DNA from: Bacteroidales bacterium
GTDB taxonomy: Bacteria; Bacteroidota; Bacteroidia; Bacteroidales; UBA3663
Direction: 5' to 3'
Assembly: GCA_017449065.1 (NCBI GenBank)
Contig: JAFSKF010000053.1
Span: 105,136 to 169,135 of the forward strand
Length of the DNA stretch: 64,000 bases
Below the pieces are notes generated by a model. The model worked only from the letters and a program-made list of their open reading frames with translations, did not search any database and was not told where the DNA came from. The position numbers and the translations under genes were made by a program. Shown here piece by piece: positions 17,979 to 26,570 of the stretch. Position 1 is the first letter of the stretch, and the number at the start of each line of letters is the position of its first letter.

Positions 17979-19772
17979 ATGAAATCTTTTCTGAAAAACG
18001 TGTTGGCTGTCATGGTTGGCCTTTTTGCCATGGGAGTGTTGTGCACACTCTTCTTCACTTGTTCCATGATAGTTTCGTTGGCCACTTCATCGGGTTCAAC
18101 TGCAGATAAAAGCGAACCTGGCGATGTGATGTACTTGAAAATCAATGGTGAGGTGACGGAAGTGCCGCCTTCGATGCCATTCCTGTTTGACATCGTGAAC
18201 GGTTTCCAGATGAAGCAGGATCTGTCGTTGCGAGGCTACTTGAACGCTATCGCCATTGCCAAGCAGGATCCGAATATTGTGGGCATTTACCTGAATACGG
18301 ACGGTATGACTGCCGCTCCTGCCAGCTATGAGGCTATTCACGATGCTTTGGTGGATTTCCGCGCTGCCGGCAAGTGGGTTATTGCCTATAATGACAATTT
18401 CTCGATGGGCCAGTATTATGTGGCATCTGCTGCAGACAGTGTGTTTGTGAATACGATCGGTCAGGTGACATTTGACGGTATGAGCACCGTACTGACCTAT
18501 CCGAAAGCCTTGCTCGACAAACTGAACATCGAGATGCAGATTTTCCGTGTCGGTTCGTTCAAGAGTGCTGTAGAGCCTTATATGGTGGAGCATATCAGTG
18601 AAGCAAACCGTTTGCAGACGGAAACGTATCTCCGTAATATCTGGAATCAGATGATTGCAGACATCGCTGTGAGCAGGAATCTGTCGGAAGATTATTTGAA
18701 TGAATTAGCCAATCAGGCCGTCAGCTATATGCAGCCGGAAGAGTTGGCAGCCACGAAGCTGGTGGACGGACAAGTCTATAAGAGCGATGTCGAAAAGATG
18801 ATTCTGGCTAAGACCGGTAAAAAGGAACTGGAGGGTATTTGGGCAAAAGATCTGGTGGATACCGGTTTCGAGACCTATTACCCACAGGATAAAGACCAAA
18901 AGATTGCCGTGCTGTATGCTGTAGGCGAGATAGCCAGTGAGGCCACAGCCTCCGGACAGGACGGAATTTATTACGAGGATCTCATCAAGGAAATCCGTAA
19001 GGTGGCAGATGAAGATGCCGTGAAGGCTCTTGTATTCCGCGTTAATTCGCCAGGCGGTTCCGGTTTCGCCTCTGAGCAGATCTGGAAGGCATTGACCGAT
19101 CTGAAGGCAAAGAAACCATTGGTTGTTTCCATGGGCGACTATGCAGCATCGGGCGGCTATTATATCAGTTGTCTGGCTGACTACATCGTTGCAGAACCCA
19201 ATACGCTGACCGGTTCGATTGGTGTGTTTGGCGTAATTCCGAACTTTGGTGGACTTGCCACAGGAAAGTTGGGTGTAAACTTCGAGGAGGTGAAAACGCA
19301 CGACTTTGGAACTTTGACAACCATGCGTAAGGCTATGGAACCGGAGCGTGCCAAGATTCAGAACGGTATCAACCATTTCTATGAGCTGTTTACTGCCCGT
19401 TGTGCAGAAGGCCGTCACATGGACCAGGATAGCATCAAGGCGATTGCCGGTGGCCGTGTCTGGACGGGTTCCGATGCTGTAAAGATCGGTTTGGTAGATG
19501 AGTTGGGAGGTTTGGACATTGCCGTTAAAAAGGCTGTTGAGCTGGCTAACCTGGAGGATGGCAAATATTCCCGTGTGAACTATCCGGAACCAAAGAGCGA
19601 AATGGAACAGTTCCTGGAGATGATGAACGAGCAATCGGATGATATTACGCTTCGTATTGCTGACAAGTTGCTCGGAACGACTCCTGCAGACCGCTCTGCA
19701 TTGCGGTTCATTGGACGTTTGCAGCAGGCTGACCATATTCAGGCCCGCTCGTTCGATGCCGTGATTTATTGA
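17979..19772 (+). CDS. sppA: signal peptide peptidase SppA, 67K type
   Basis: A 597-residue protein from ATG 17979; an upstream in-frame codon overlaps folK and is not family-like. It has one N-terminal helix (about 6-35) and tandem S49 domains. The catalytic Lys is in FRVGSFKSAVEPYM (near 194) and the Ser in GDYAASGGYYIS (near 389), matching the Lys/Ser pair of the duplicated-domain form. It degrades cleaved signal peptides at the inner membrane. It sits in the operon between folK and lpxK. Confidence 0.95.
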   Translation: MKSFLKNVLAVMVGLFAMGVLCTLFFTCSMIVSLATSSGSTADKSEPGDVMYLKINGEVTEVPPSMPFLFDIVNGFQMKQDLSLRGYLNAIAIAKQDPNIVGIYLNTDGMTAAPASYEAIHDALVDFRAAGKWVIAYNDNFSMGQYYVASAADSVFVNTIGQVTFDGMSTVLTYPKALLDKLNIEMQIFRVGSFKSAVEPYMVEHISEANRLQTETYLRNIWNQMIADIAVSRNLSEDYLNELANQAVSYMQPEELAATKLVDGQVYKSDVEKMILAKTGKKELEGIWAKDLVDTGFETYYPQDKDQKIAVLYAVGEIASEATASGQDGIYYEDLIKEIRKVADEDAVKALVFRVNSPGGSGFASEQIWKALTDLKAKKPLVVSMGDYAASGGYYISCLADYIVAEPNTLTGSIGVFGVIPNFGGLATGKLGVNFEEVKTHDFGTLTTMRKAMEPERAKIQNGINHFYELFTARCAEGRHMDQDSIKAIAGGRVWTGSDAVKIGLVDELGGLDIAVKKAVELANLEDGKYSRVNYPEPKSEMEQFLEMMNEQSDDITLRIADKLLGTTPADRSALRFIGRLQQADHIQARSFDAVIY

Positions 19773-19812
19773 TATAACGACTATTGTAAGTAACCAATAA
19801 CAAGATTCCGCT

Positions 19813-20916
19813 ATGGTGCTGCCCAAAGTACATACGCTGCCGTTCCTGTTGCCCATTGCATGGATATACGACTGGGTGATGGCTGTCCGCAATTGGGCTT
19901 TTGAAAACGGCCACTTGCCGGTTACATCCTTCGAAGACCAAGTCGCTGTGATTGGTATCGGAAATGTTGTAGCCGGTGGTGCCGGGAAGACCCCGCATAT
20001 TGAGTATCTGATTCGTTTGCTGCAAAGAGAGGGGGTCGGACCGATAGCGGTATTGAGCCGCGGGTATAAGCGCGAAACCAAAGGATTCTTGAAAGCGGCA
20101 CCAGGAGTCACAGCCCGACAGTTGGGCGACGAAAGTTACCAATTGTTCCGTAAGTTCCCGGATGTAATCGTAGCCGTCGATGAAAAGCGTGTTGATGGCA
20201 TCAGGAATTTGTTGAGCTCAGACAATCCGCCTAAGGTTATTTTGCTCGACGATTGTTTCCAGCATCGGTATGTCAAACCAGGACTGACTATCTGTTTGAG
20301 CAGTTATCATCGTATTCTGTATCGCGATTCTGTCTTGCCTGCCGGTTTGTTGAGAGAGAATCCGAAAGGAATCCGACGTGCGAATCTGGTGGTGATAACT
20401 AAATGTCCGGATTCATTACGGGATGAAGAGGAAACCGAAATTATCGCACACATGCCAACCGAACTTTCCCAACCTATTCTGTATAGCGGTTATAAGTATG
20501 GGCAGTTGGTTAATCTGGTGACTTTGAAACCGACAAAGGTGGATCCGAGAACAGATGTGCTGGTTGTTTCGGGGATAGCTGATCCGTCGGTGATGATCAG
20601 TTATATCGGTAAGCGTTTCCGTCTTCTTGACCATATGGCGTTTGGAGACCATCATCGCTTCTCGAACAAAGACATCCAGAAGATCCGGGAACGATTGGAT
20701 GGCGTGAATGCTCAAGGAAATGTTACTCAGATCAAAGGATTGGAACCGATTGTTATTGTTACGGAAAAGGATGCTGCCCGCCTGCTCGATCACAAGGCGG
20801 TCTCGGAAGAGTTAAAGAAACGTATCTATTATCTTCCGACAGAGGTGTTCTTCCTGAAAGATCATGAAAATCAGTTTAACAAAATAGTATTGGATTATGT
20901 TAGAAAAGATCGCTGA
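19813..20916 (+). CDS. lpxK: tetraacyldisaccharide 4'-kinase
   Basis: A 367-residue membrane-associated kinase that phosphorylates the 4' position of the lipid A disaccharide. An N-terminal hydrophobic segment precedes the P-loop GNVVAGGAGKTPHIEYLI (about 57-74). Further family pieces are AVLSRGYKRETKG, GDESYQLFRKFPDVIVAV and VILLDDCFQHRYVKP. Its 3' end overlaps the nucleoside phosphorylase start by 20 bases. It shows that the organism builds lipid A, consistent with a Gram-negative envelope. Confidence 0.95.
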   Translation: MVLPKVHTLPFLLPIAWIYDWVMAVRNWAFENGHLPVTSFEDQVAVIGIGNVVAGGAGKTPHIEYLIRLLQREGVGPIAVLSRGYKRETKGFLKAAPGVTARQLGDESYQLFRKFPDVIVAVDEKRVDGIRNLLSSDNPPKVILLDDCFQHRYVKPGLTICLSSYHRILYRDSVLPAGLLRENPKGIRRANLVVITKCPDSLRDEEETEIIAHMPTELSQPILYSGYKYGQLVNLVTLKPTKVDPRTDVLVVSGIADPSVMISYIGKRFRLLDHMAFGDHHRFSNKDIQKIRERLDGVNAQGNVTQIKGLEPIVIVTEKDAARLLDHKAVSEELKKRIYYLPTEVFFLKDHENQFNKIVLDYVRKDR

Positions 20917-21709
20917 AACCGCTGCGTTTATATTGAGTAAGACGACCCGTCGTCCCAAGACCGCTATCGTTTTGGGTACAGGGTTGGGTCAGTTGGCATC
21001 CCAGATTACCGATGCTGAAGAGATTCCCTATGCTGATATTCCGAACATGCCGGTATCGACGGTTGAGGGTCATTCCGGTAAACTGATTTTCGGTAAGCTG
21101 GGCGGCAAGGAAATCATGGCCATGCAGGGTCGCTTCCACTACTACGAAGGTTATAGTATGAAAGAAGTGACTTTCCCTATCCGGGTGATGAAAGCCTGCG
21201 GCATCGAGACGCTGTTTGTCAGCAACGCTGCTGGAGGTACCAATTCCACATTCCGTGTGGGTGACATCATGATTATTGAAGATCACATCAATCTTTTCCC
21301 GGAGCATCCTTTGCGGGGCAAAAACGATCCAAAGTTGGGAGACCGTTTCCCGGACATGACAGAACCCTACGATTTCGGTTTGATTAAATTGGCAGAGCAG
21401 ATTGCCGCTGAGAAAGGCGTGCATCTGCAGAAAGGCGTCTATGTGGGAACGCAGGGACCGACTTTCGAAACACGTGCTGAGTACCGCTATTTCCGGTTGA
21501 TCGGAGGCGATGCCGTAGGTATGTCAACGGTGCCGGAGGTCATTGTGGCGCATCATGCGGGCATCCGTGTGTTCGGTGTGTCGATCATCACCGACCTGGG
21601 TGGTTTCGGAACTCCCGAAAAAGCTAGTCATGAAGAAGTGCAGAAGGCAGCGAATGCCGCTCAGCCTATCATGACCATGATTATGAGCGAAATGATTCGC
21701 AGATCGTAA
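20897..21709 (+). CDS. purine-nucleoside phosphorylase (trimeric PNP type)
   Basis: A 270-residue enzyme that splits inosine or guanosine with phosphate. Family segments are IVLGTGLGQLASQI, VEGHSGKLIFGKL (phosphate loop), AMQGRFHYYEGYSM, LFVSNAAGGTN and the base-binding region VYVGTQGPTFETRAEYR with GMSTVPEVIVAHH. The signature set is that of low-molecular-mass trimeric PNP. It begins within the last 20 bases of lpxK, an overlap suggesting coupling. Confidence 0.92.
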   Translation: MLEKIAETAAFILSKTTRRPKTAIVLGTGLGQLASQITDAEEIPYADIPNMPVSTVEGHSGKLIFGKLGGKEIMAMQGRFHYYEGYSMKEVTFPIRVMKACGIETLFVSNAAGGTNSTFRVGDIMIIEDHINLFPEHPLRGKNDPKLGDRFPDMTEPYDFGLIKLAEQIAAEKGVHLQKGVYVGTQGPTFETRAEYRYFRLIGGDAVGMSTVPEVIVAHHAGIRVFGVSIITDLGGFGTPEKASHEEVQKAANAAQPIMTMIMSEMIRRS

Positions 21710-21725
21710 AAGTTATTTATAGTAA

Positions 21726-22790
21726 ATGGCAGAAATCAAAGAATACGGTGAGTTTGGGCTTATCCGTCACCTCACCGAGAATTTTCCTCTCAAAAATAAA
21801 TCTTCCTTGTACGGCGTGGGCGATGACTGCGCCGTCATTGATACTGATCCTGCAGAAGGCAAACTGGTAGTTACCACCGACCTGCTGCTGGAGGGTGTGC
21901 ATTTCGACCTCACCTATTGTCCGCTGACCCATTTGGGATACAAGGCCTGTGTGGTGAACTTCAGCGATGTCTATGCGATGATGGGAACCCCCAGACAAAT
22001 TACTGTCTCGGTGGGAATCAGTAAGCGTTTTAAGGTGGAAGATATGGAACAGCTGTATGCCGGTATGAAGCTGGCGTGCGATACATACGGCGTGGATCTG
22101 GTGGGAGGCGATACTTCCACATCAATGACGGGATTGACCTTGTCGATCACAGCTATCGGTGTAGCCAAACAGCCGGTTTATCGCAACGGTGCCAAACCGA
22201 ACGACCTGATTTGTGTTTCGGGTGATTTAGGGGCCGCTTACATGGGCTTGCAGTTGCTGGAACGCGAGAAGACCATCTATTACCAGCAGTATGAGGATTG
22301 GCGTCGCACGGGTTCGAAAGAAGCTATGCCGCAGTTCCAGCCTAAGTTTGAAGGTAAAGAGTATCTGTTGGAACGCCAGCTGAAACCAGAAGCCCGCAAG
22401 GATATTGTACAGAAGTTGCAGGAAACTGGTATTCAGCCTACCAGTATGATGGATATCTCCGATGGCTTGTCGAGCGAACTGCTGCATATCTGCAAGCAGA
22501 GCCAAGTGGGATGCCGCATCTACGAGGAGCGTATTCCTATCGACTATCAGACAGCCGTACAGGCAGAAGAGTTCAATCTGAATGTTTCGACCTGTGCCCT
22601 GAATGGAGGCGAAGACTACGAACTGCTCTTTACGGTTCCTTTGGCTCAAAGCGAAAAGATCCAGCAGCTTTCCGGCATCCGGCTGATCGGACATATCACC
22701 GACGAACGTTTGGGAACTGCTATGATTACCCGTGACGGAAACAGCGAGATAGCCCTGAAGGCCCAGGGCTGGAATGCTTTCACCAAGTAA
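21726..22790 (+). CDS. thiL: thiamine-monophosphate kinase
   Basis: A 354-residue PurM-like kinase that makes thiamine diphosphate. It shows the GVGDDCAVID metal/ATP motif, TTDLLLEGVHFDL, CVVNFSDVYAMMGTP, VDLVGGDTSTS and the C-terminal DISDGLSSELLHIC and NGGEDYELLFTVP motifs. Gene order places it between the phosphorylase and mnmA in the same operon. Confidence 0.95.
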   Translation: MAEIKEYGEFGLIRHLTENFPLKNKSSLYGVGDDCAVIDTDPAEGKLVVTTDLLLEGVHFDLTYCPLTHLGYKACVVNFSDVYAMMGTPRQITVSVGISKRFKVEDMEQLYAGMKLACDTYGVDLVGGDTSTSMTGLTLSITAIGVAKQPVYRNGAKPNDLICVSGDLGAAYMGLQLLEREKTIYYQQYEDWRRTGSKEAMPQFQPKFEGKEYLLERQLKPEARKDIVQKLQETGIQPTSMMDISDGLSSELLHICKQSQVGCRIYEERIPIDYQTAVQAEEFNLNVSTCALNGGEDYELLFTVPLAQSEKIQQLSGIRLIGHITDERLGTAMITRDGNSEIALKAQGWNAFTK

Positions 22791-22800
22791 ATAGCGTCCG

Positions 22801-23952
22801 ATGATGAATATAGCCGCTCTTTTGTCAGGAGGAGTGGACAGTTCTGTGGCTGTCCACTTGTTGTGCGAGCAGGGATATAAGCCTGATTTGTGGTACATAA
22901 AGATCGGTATGGATGATGCCGATCAGGGATATTCGTGCCCACAGGAAGAGGATTTGGAAATTGTGCAGGCAATGGCGCATAAGTACGGGTTGCACTACGA
23001 AGTGCTGGATCTGCAGAAAGAATATTGGGACGAGGTAGTTACCTACACTATCGATAAGGTGAAGCGGGGATTTACTCCCAATCCGGATGTGATGTGCAAC
23101 CGGCTGATCAAATTCGGGGCTTTCCATAAAAAGATCGGTTATCAGTACGACAAGACAGCTACCGGTCATTATGCCGCTACCCGCATCGGGTACTTGGACG
23201 AACAAGGGTATTTCGTGCCTGTTGAGCACGAGGATCCTTTTGTGAAAGTGGAAGATTTGCCTCAGGGTGAATCGATGTGGTTGGGCACAACTCCCGATCC
23301 GGTGAAAGATCAGACAGATTTTCTGGCGCAGCTGGAAGACTTGCAGGTACAGCATTCTTTGTTTCCTATTGGGCACATGGAAAAAGAGGAAGTGCGGCAC
23401 ATTGCGGAATCTGCCAAGTTGCCGTCAGCGCACCGCAAAGACTCTCAGGGCATCTGTTTCTTGGGAAAAATCAATTACAACGAGTTCATCGAGCGCTTCC
23501 TGGGTGCGAAGGAAGGTCCGATCATCGAACTGGAAACCGGAAAGATTTTAGGTAAACACCGGGGCTTTTGGTTCCATACCATCGGACAGCGTAAGGGATT
23601 GTATCTGAGTGGCGGACCGTGGTTTGTGATTAAGAAAGATATTGAGCAGAATATTGTCTATGTGTCGCGTGGCTATGATCCGGAGGCCCAGAAACAGGAT
23701 TGGCTGGTGATGCGGGAGATGCATTGGATCACTTTAAATGCAGTCAATCCAGCCACATCGAATCTGCCTGTGAAGTTCAAGATTCGTCACGTAGCTGAAT
23801 TGAATAACGGAACACTTTTCCAGCGAGCTGACGGTAGCTATTTCTTGCAGATGGAAAAGAAAACCAATGGTGTGGCTCCCGGTCAGTTCTGCTGTGTTTA
23901 TACGCCGGACGGTAAAATCTGTCTGGGCAGTGGAGAAATTGCTTTAGAATAA
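22801..23952 (+). CDS. mnmA: tRNA-specific 2-thiouridylase
   Basis: A 383-residue enzyme that puts sulphur on U34 of Lys, Glu and Gln tRNAs. The PP-loop is [15 protein letters not shown] at the N-terminus. The catalytic cysteines lie in [13 protein letters not shown] and [13 protein letters not shown], and a C-terminal beta-domain follows ([21 protein letters not shown]). Stop codons of mnmA and nadB abut (23952/23953), so two convergent units meet here without spacer. Confidence 0.95.
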   Translation: MMNIAALLSGGVDSSVAVHLLCEQGYKPDLWYIKIGMDDADQGYSCPQEEDLEIVQAMAHKYGLHYEVLDLQKEYWDEVVTYTIDKVKRGFTPNPDVMCNRLIKFGAFHKKIGYQYDKTATGHYAATRIGYLDEQGYFVPVEHEDPFVKVEDLPQGESMWLGTTPDPVKDQTDFLAQLEDLQVQHSLFPIGHMEKEEVRHIAESAKLPSAHRKDSQGICFLGKINYNEFIERFLGAKEGPIIELETGKILGKHRGFWFHTIGQRKGLYLSGGPWFVIKKDIEQNIVYVSRGYDPEAQKQDWLVMREMHWITLNAVNPATSNLPVKFKIRHVAELNNGTLFQRADGSYFLQMEKKTNGVAPGQFCCVYTPDGKICLGSGEIALE

Positions 23953-25539
23953 TCAGAAACCTTCAATATTGCGATCAACTGGAGGATAGTCGATAGAATA
24001 GTGCAAACCTTTTGATTCTTTGCGTTCCATCGCCTGTCGCATGATCAGGTATCCTGTGTTGATCATGTTGCGGAGTTCGCAAATGTCCTTATCGACACGG
24101 CTGCGCAAGAAAAGTTTTTCGGTTTCCTCGTACAAATTATCCAGACGGGTCCAGGCACGCTTCAGGCGAAGGTTCGAACGAACGATGCCTACATAGGTCT
24201 GCATAATCTGCTGAACTTCCGTTTTCGAGTCGCTGATGAGATAAAGTTCCTCATGCGGCACCGTACCCGTATCTTTCCAAGCCGGAATATCCGTGCGATA
24301 GGTCAGAGAAGCGATGCGAGGAATCGCATGCTTGGCAGCCAGATCTGCATAGACGATAGCTTCAATCAGCGAGTTGCTGGCCAAACGGTTGCCGCCATGC
24401 AGGCCCGTGCACGAACATTCGCCGGCAGCATACAGACGGTTGATGCTGGATTGTCCGTTGTAATCGACGAGAATGCCGCCACACAAATAGTGGTGACAAG
24501 GAACCACCGGAATCGGTTCTTTGGTGATATCGATACCGATTTCCATGCACTTCTTGTAGATGTTAGGGAAATGACGTTTTGTTTCTTCCGGATCCTTGTG
24601 CGTAACATCGAGCAGAACGTGATCGCATTTGTTCAACTTCATCTCGTTGAAGATAGCTCGAGCCGTGATGTCGCGGGGAGCCAATGAAAGACGAGGATCG
24701 TACTTCTGCATAAATTCGCGTCCGTCGAGGGTCTTCAAAATACCGCCATAGCCGCGCATTGCTTCAGTAATGAGGAAGTTCGGGTGATCGCCCGGATGGT
24801 AGAGGGCCGTAGGATGGAACTGTACAAATTCCATATCCTTTACCGTACCTTTGGCGCGATAGACCATCGCAATGCCGTCACCGGTGGCAATAGGTGGATT
24901 CGTCGTAGTCAGATAAACCTGTCCGACACCACCCGTTGCCATCATGGTTACTTTCGACAGGAAAGTGTCGATCGCTCCGGTTGCTTCGTCAAGCACGTAG
25001 GCACCATAACATTCAATGTCCGGCGTGCGACGTGTCACCTCTTGTCCGAGGTGGTGTTGGGTAAGAATTTCGATGGCAAAGTGATGTTCCAGCACATCGA
25101 TATTCGGATGTTTCTTGACGGCTTGAATCAAGGCTGACTGGATGGCGTGACCCGTGTTGTCAGCATGATGCAGGATGCGGAATTCCGAATGCCCGCCCTC
25201 ACGGTGCAAGTCGTATTCTCCATCTTGATTCTTATCGAAATCGACTCCCCATTTGACCAATTCCTCGATTTGCGCCGGTGCATTCCGTACGACAAGCTCG
25301 ACGGCTTTCGGGTCGCTCAGCCAGTCGCCGGCAACCATCGTGTCGTGAATATGCTTTTCAAAATTGTCAACTTTCAGATTTGTTACACTCGAAATGCCGC
25401 CTTGCGCCAGATCCGTATTTGATTCCTGCAACTGGCTTTTGCAGATTAAAGCCACTTTGCCCGCGTTGGCAACTTTCAGTGCGAAACTCATGCCGGCTAT
25501 GCCGGTACCGATCACCATGAAATCGTATTTTCTTTGCAT
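23953..25539 (-). CDS. nadB: L-aspartate oxidase
   Basis: A 528-residue flavoprotein from the start MQRKYDFMVIG. It oxidises L-aspartate to iminoaspartate in NAD synthesis. It has an N-terminal FAD-binding GTGIAGMSFALKVA motif, the catalytic-site segment HREGGHSEFRILHHAD, QFHPTALYHPG, and the C-terminal fumarate-reductase-type helical domain ending with the DYPPVDR region. A 20-codon upstream extension in frame is ignored because it does not look like the family. nadA and nadC are not in the window. Confidence 0.95.
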   Translation of the reverse strand: MQRKYDFMVIGTGIAGMSFALKVANAGKVALICKSQLQESNTDLAQGGISSVTNLKVDNFEKHIHDTMVAGDWLSDPKAVELVVRNAPAQIEELVKWGVDFDKNQDGEYDLHREGGHSEFRILHHADNTGHAIQSALIQAVKKHPNIDVLEHHFAIEILTQHHLGQEVTRRTPDIECYGAYVLDEATGAIDTFLSKVTMMATGGVGQVYLTTTNPPIATGDGIAMVYRAKGTVKDMEFVQFHPTALYHPGDHPNFLITEAMRGYGGILKTLDGREFMQKYDPRLSLAPRDITARAIFNEMKLNKCDHVLLDVTHKDPEETKRHFPNIYKKCMEIGIDITKEPIPVVPCHHYLCGGILVDYNGQSSINRLYAAGECSCTGLHGGNRLASNSLIEAIVYADLAAKHAIPRIASLTYRTDIPAWKDTGTVPHEELYLISDSKTEVQQIMQTYVGIVRSNLRLKRAWTRLDNLYEETEKLFLRSRVDKDICELRNMINTGYLIMRQAMERKESKGLHYSIDYPPVDRNIEGF

Positions 25540-25663
25540 GCCTAATATAGTGTTAACCGACTGCAAAGTTGATAAAAAAACTAATAGGTTGGTAACCAAA
25601 CAATACTTTTTTTTGAAAAAAGAGTAATTTTTTGCATTTTTGGGGCAGATATTTGCAGATTTG

Positions 25664-25695
25664 TTTGTCCATGTGGCGGGATTTCGCTACCTTTG
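25664..25695 (+). promoter_or_regulatory. Bacteroidota promoter for the first wza/wzc pair
   Basis: TTTG at 25664-25667, a 20-base spacer, and TACCTTTG at 25688-25695: both elements exact. The leader to the ATG at 25740 is about 40 bases. Confidence 0.75.
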
Positions 25696-25739
25696 CATCG
25701 TTTGTGTTTCGCAGAAAATGATAGTAAAACAAAATAAAG

Positions 25740-26546
25740 ATGAAAAAATCGATTTTTAAAATTCTCTTATTGCTCACCGTTGTTGTGACGCTAAGCAGTT
25801 GTGGAGCTCAGAAGAAAATTGTATATCTTCAGGGAGCAGAAGAAACGGGAACTTTTCAAAATGACAATCCTTATTTGCTGACTATTCGTCCGGATGACAA
25901 GCTTACGATTATCGTGAATTGCAAGGAGCCGGAACTGGCTGCACCTTTTAACATGCAGTTAAATCAAAAGGCATTTACGTCTTCGGGCAATGTGTCTTTC
26001 AGCCAGAGCGGAGGTACTCCTCAGTTGTTCTGGGTAGATCCGGAAGGATATATCGAATATCCGACGATGGAAGGGAAACTGAAAGTGGCAGGATTGACCC
26101 GCTACGAGTTGCGCGACACCATTCAGAACTATCTGAAGAACAGCGGTTACATCCAGGATCCTATTGTTACCGTCGAATTCTACAACGCAAGATATAGCGT
26201 GCTGGGCGAAGTTACCCGTCCGGGTCAGTATCCGATGTCGAGCGATCGTGTGACGATTTTCGATGCTGTTGCAGCTGCCGGAGACCTTACGATTTTCGGT
26301 GAACGCGACAAAGTGCGCCTGGTGCGCGATAACGAAGGAAAGCAGGAATATCATACGTTGGACTTGAAAGATCCAGAAGTGATCAAGAGTCCTTATTACT
26401 ATATTCAGCAGAATGATGTTGTTTACGTAGAGCCTAACAAGTCGAAGGCAAGTAACCGTGAGGTTTCAAGTCTCTATACGTTCGGTATTTCTATCGTTTC
26501 GGTACTGCTTACCGTTACCAACATCATCATCAGTGTTACTCGCTAA
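25740..26546 (+). CDS. Wza-like polysaccharide export lipoprotein (first copy)
   Basis: A 268-residue protein with a lipoprotein signal ending LSSC (about 17-20). A poly-export domain follows (about 45-140: PDDKLTIIVNCKEPEL, FWVDPEGYIEYPTMEGKLKVAGLTR), then an SLBB-type domain (YSVLGEVTRPGQYPM, IFDAVAAAGDLTIFGERDKVRLVR). It ends in a single hydrophobic segment (FGISIVSVLLTVTNIIISV). It should form the outer-membrane channel for capsule or exopolysaccharide. It is followed 24 bases later by its Wzc partner. A paralogue lies at 36269. Confidence 0.9.
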   Translation: MKKSIFKILLLLTVVVTLSSCGAQKKIVYLQGAEETGTFQNDNPYLLTIRPDDKLTIIVNCKEPELAAPFNMQLNQKAFTSSGNVSFSQSGGTPQLFWVDPEGYIEYPTMEGKLKVAGLTRYELRDTIQNYLKNSGYIQDPIVTVEFYNARYSVLGEVTRPGQYPMSSDRVTIFDAVAAAGDLTIFGERDKVRLVRDNEGKQEYHTLDLKDPEVIKSPYYYIQQNDVVYVEPNKSKASNREVSSLYTFGISIVSVLLTVTNIIISVTR

Positions 26547-26570
26547 TCTCTCATCCAGTATAAACAAATT

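Noticed and set aside
18705..20111. 468-residue frame on - opposite sppA and lpxK
   Set aside because: Covers two clear genes of the other strand and has no domain-like pattern.
25563..25570. -7 promoter box for nadB on -
   Set aside because: CAACTTTG has one mismatch and no correctly spaced TTTG; too weak to list.
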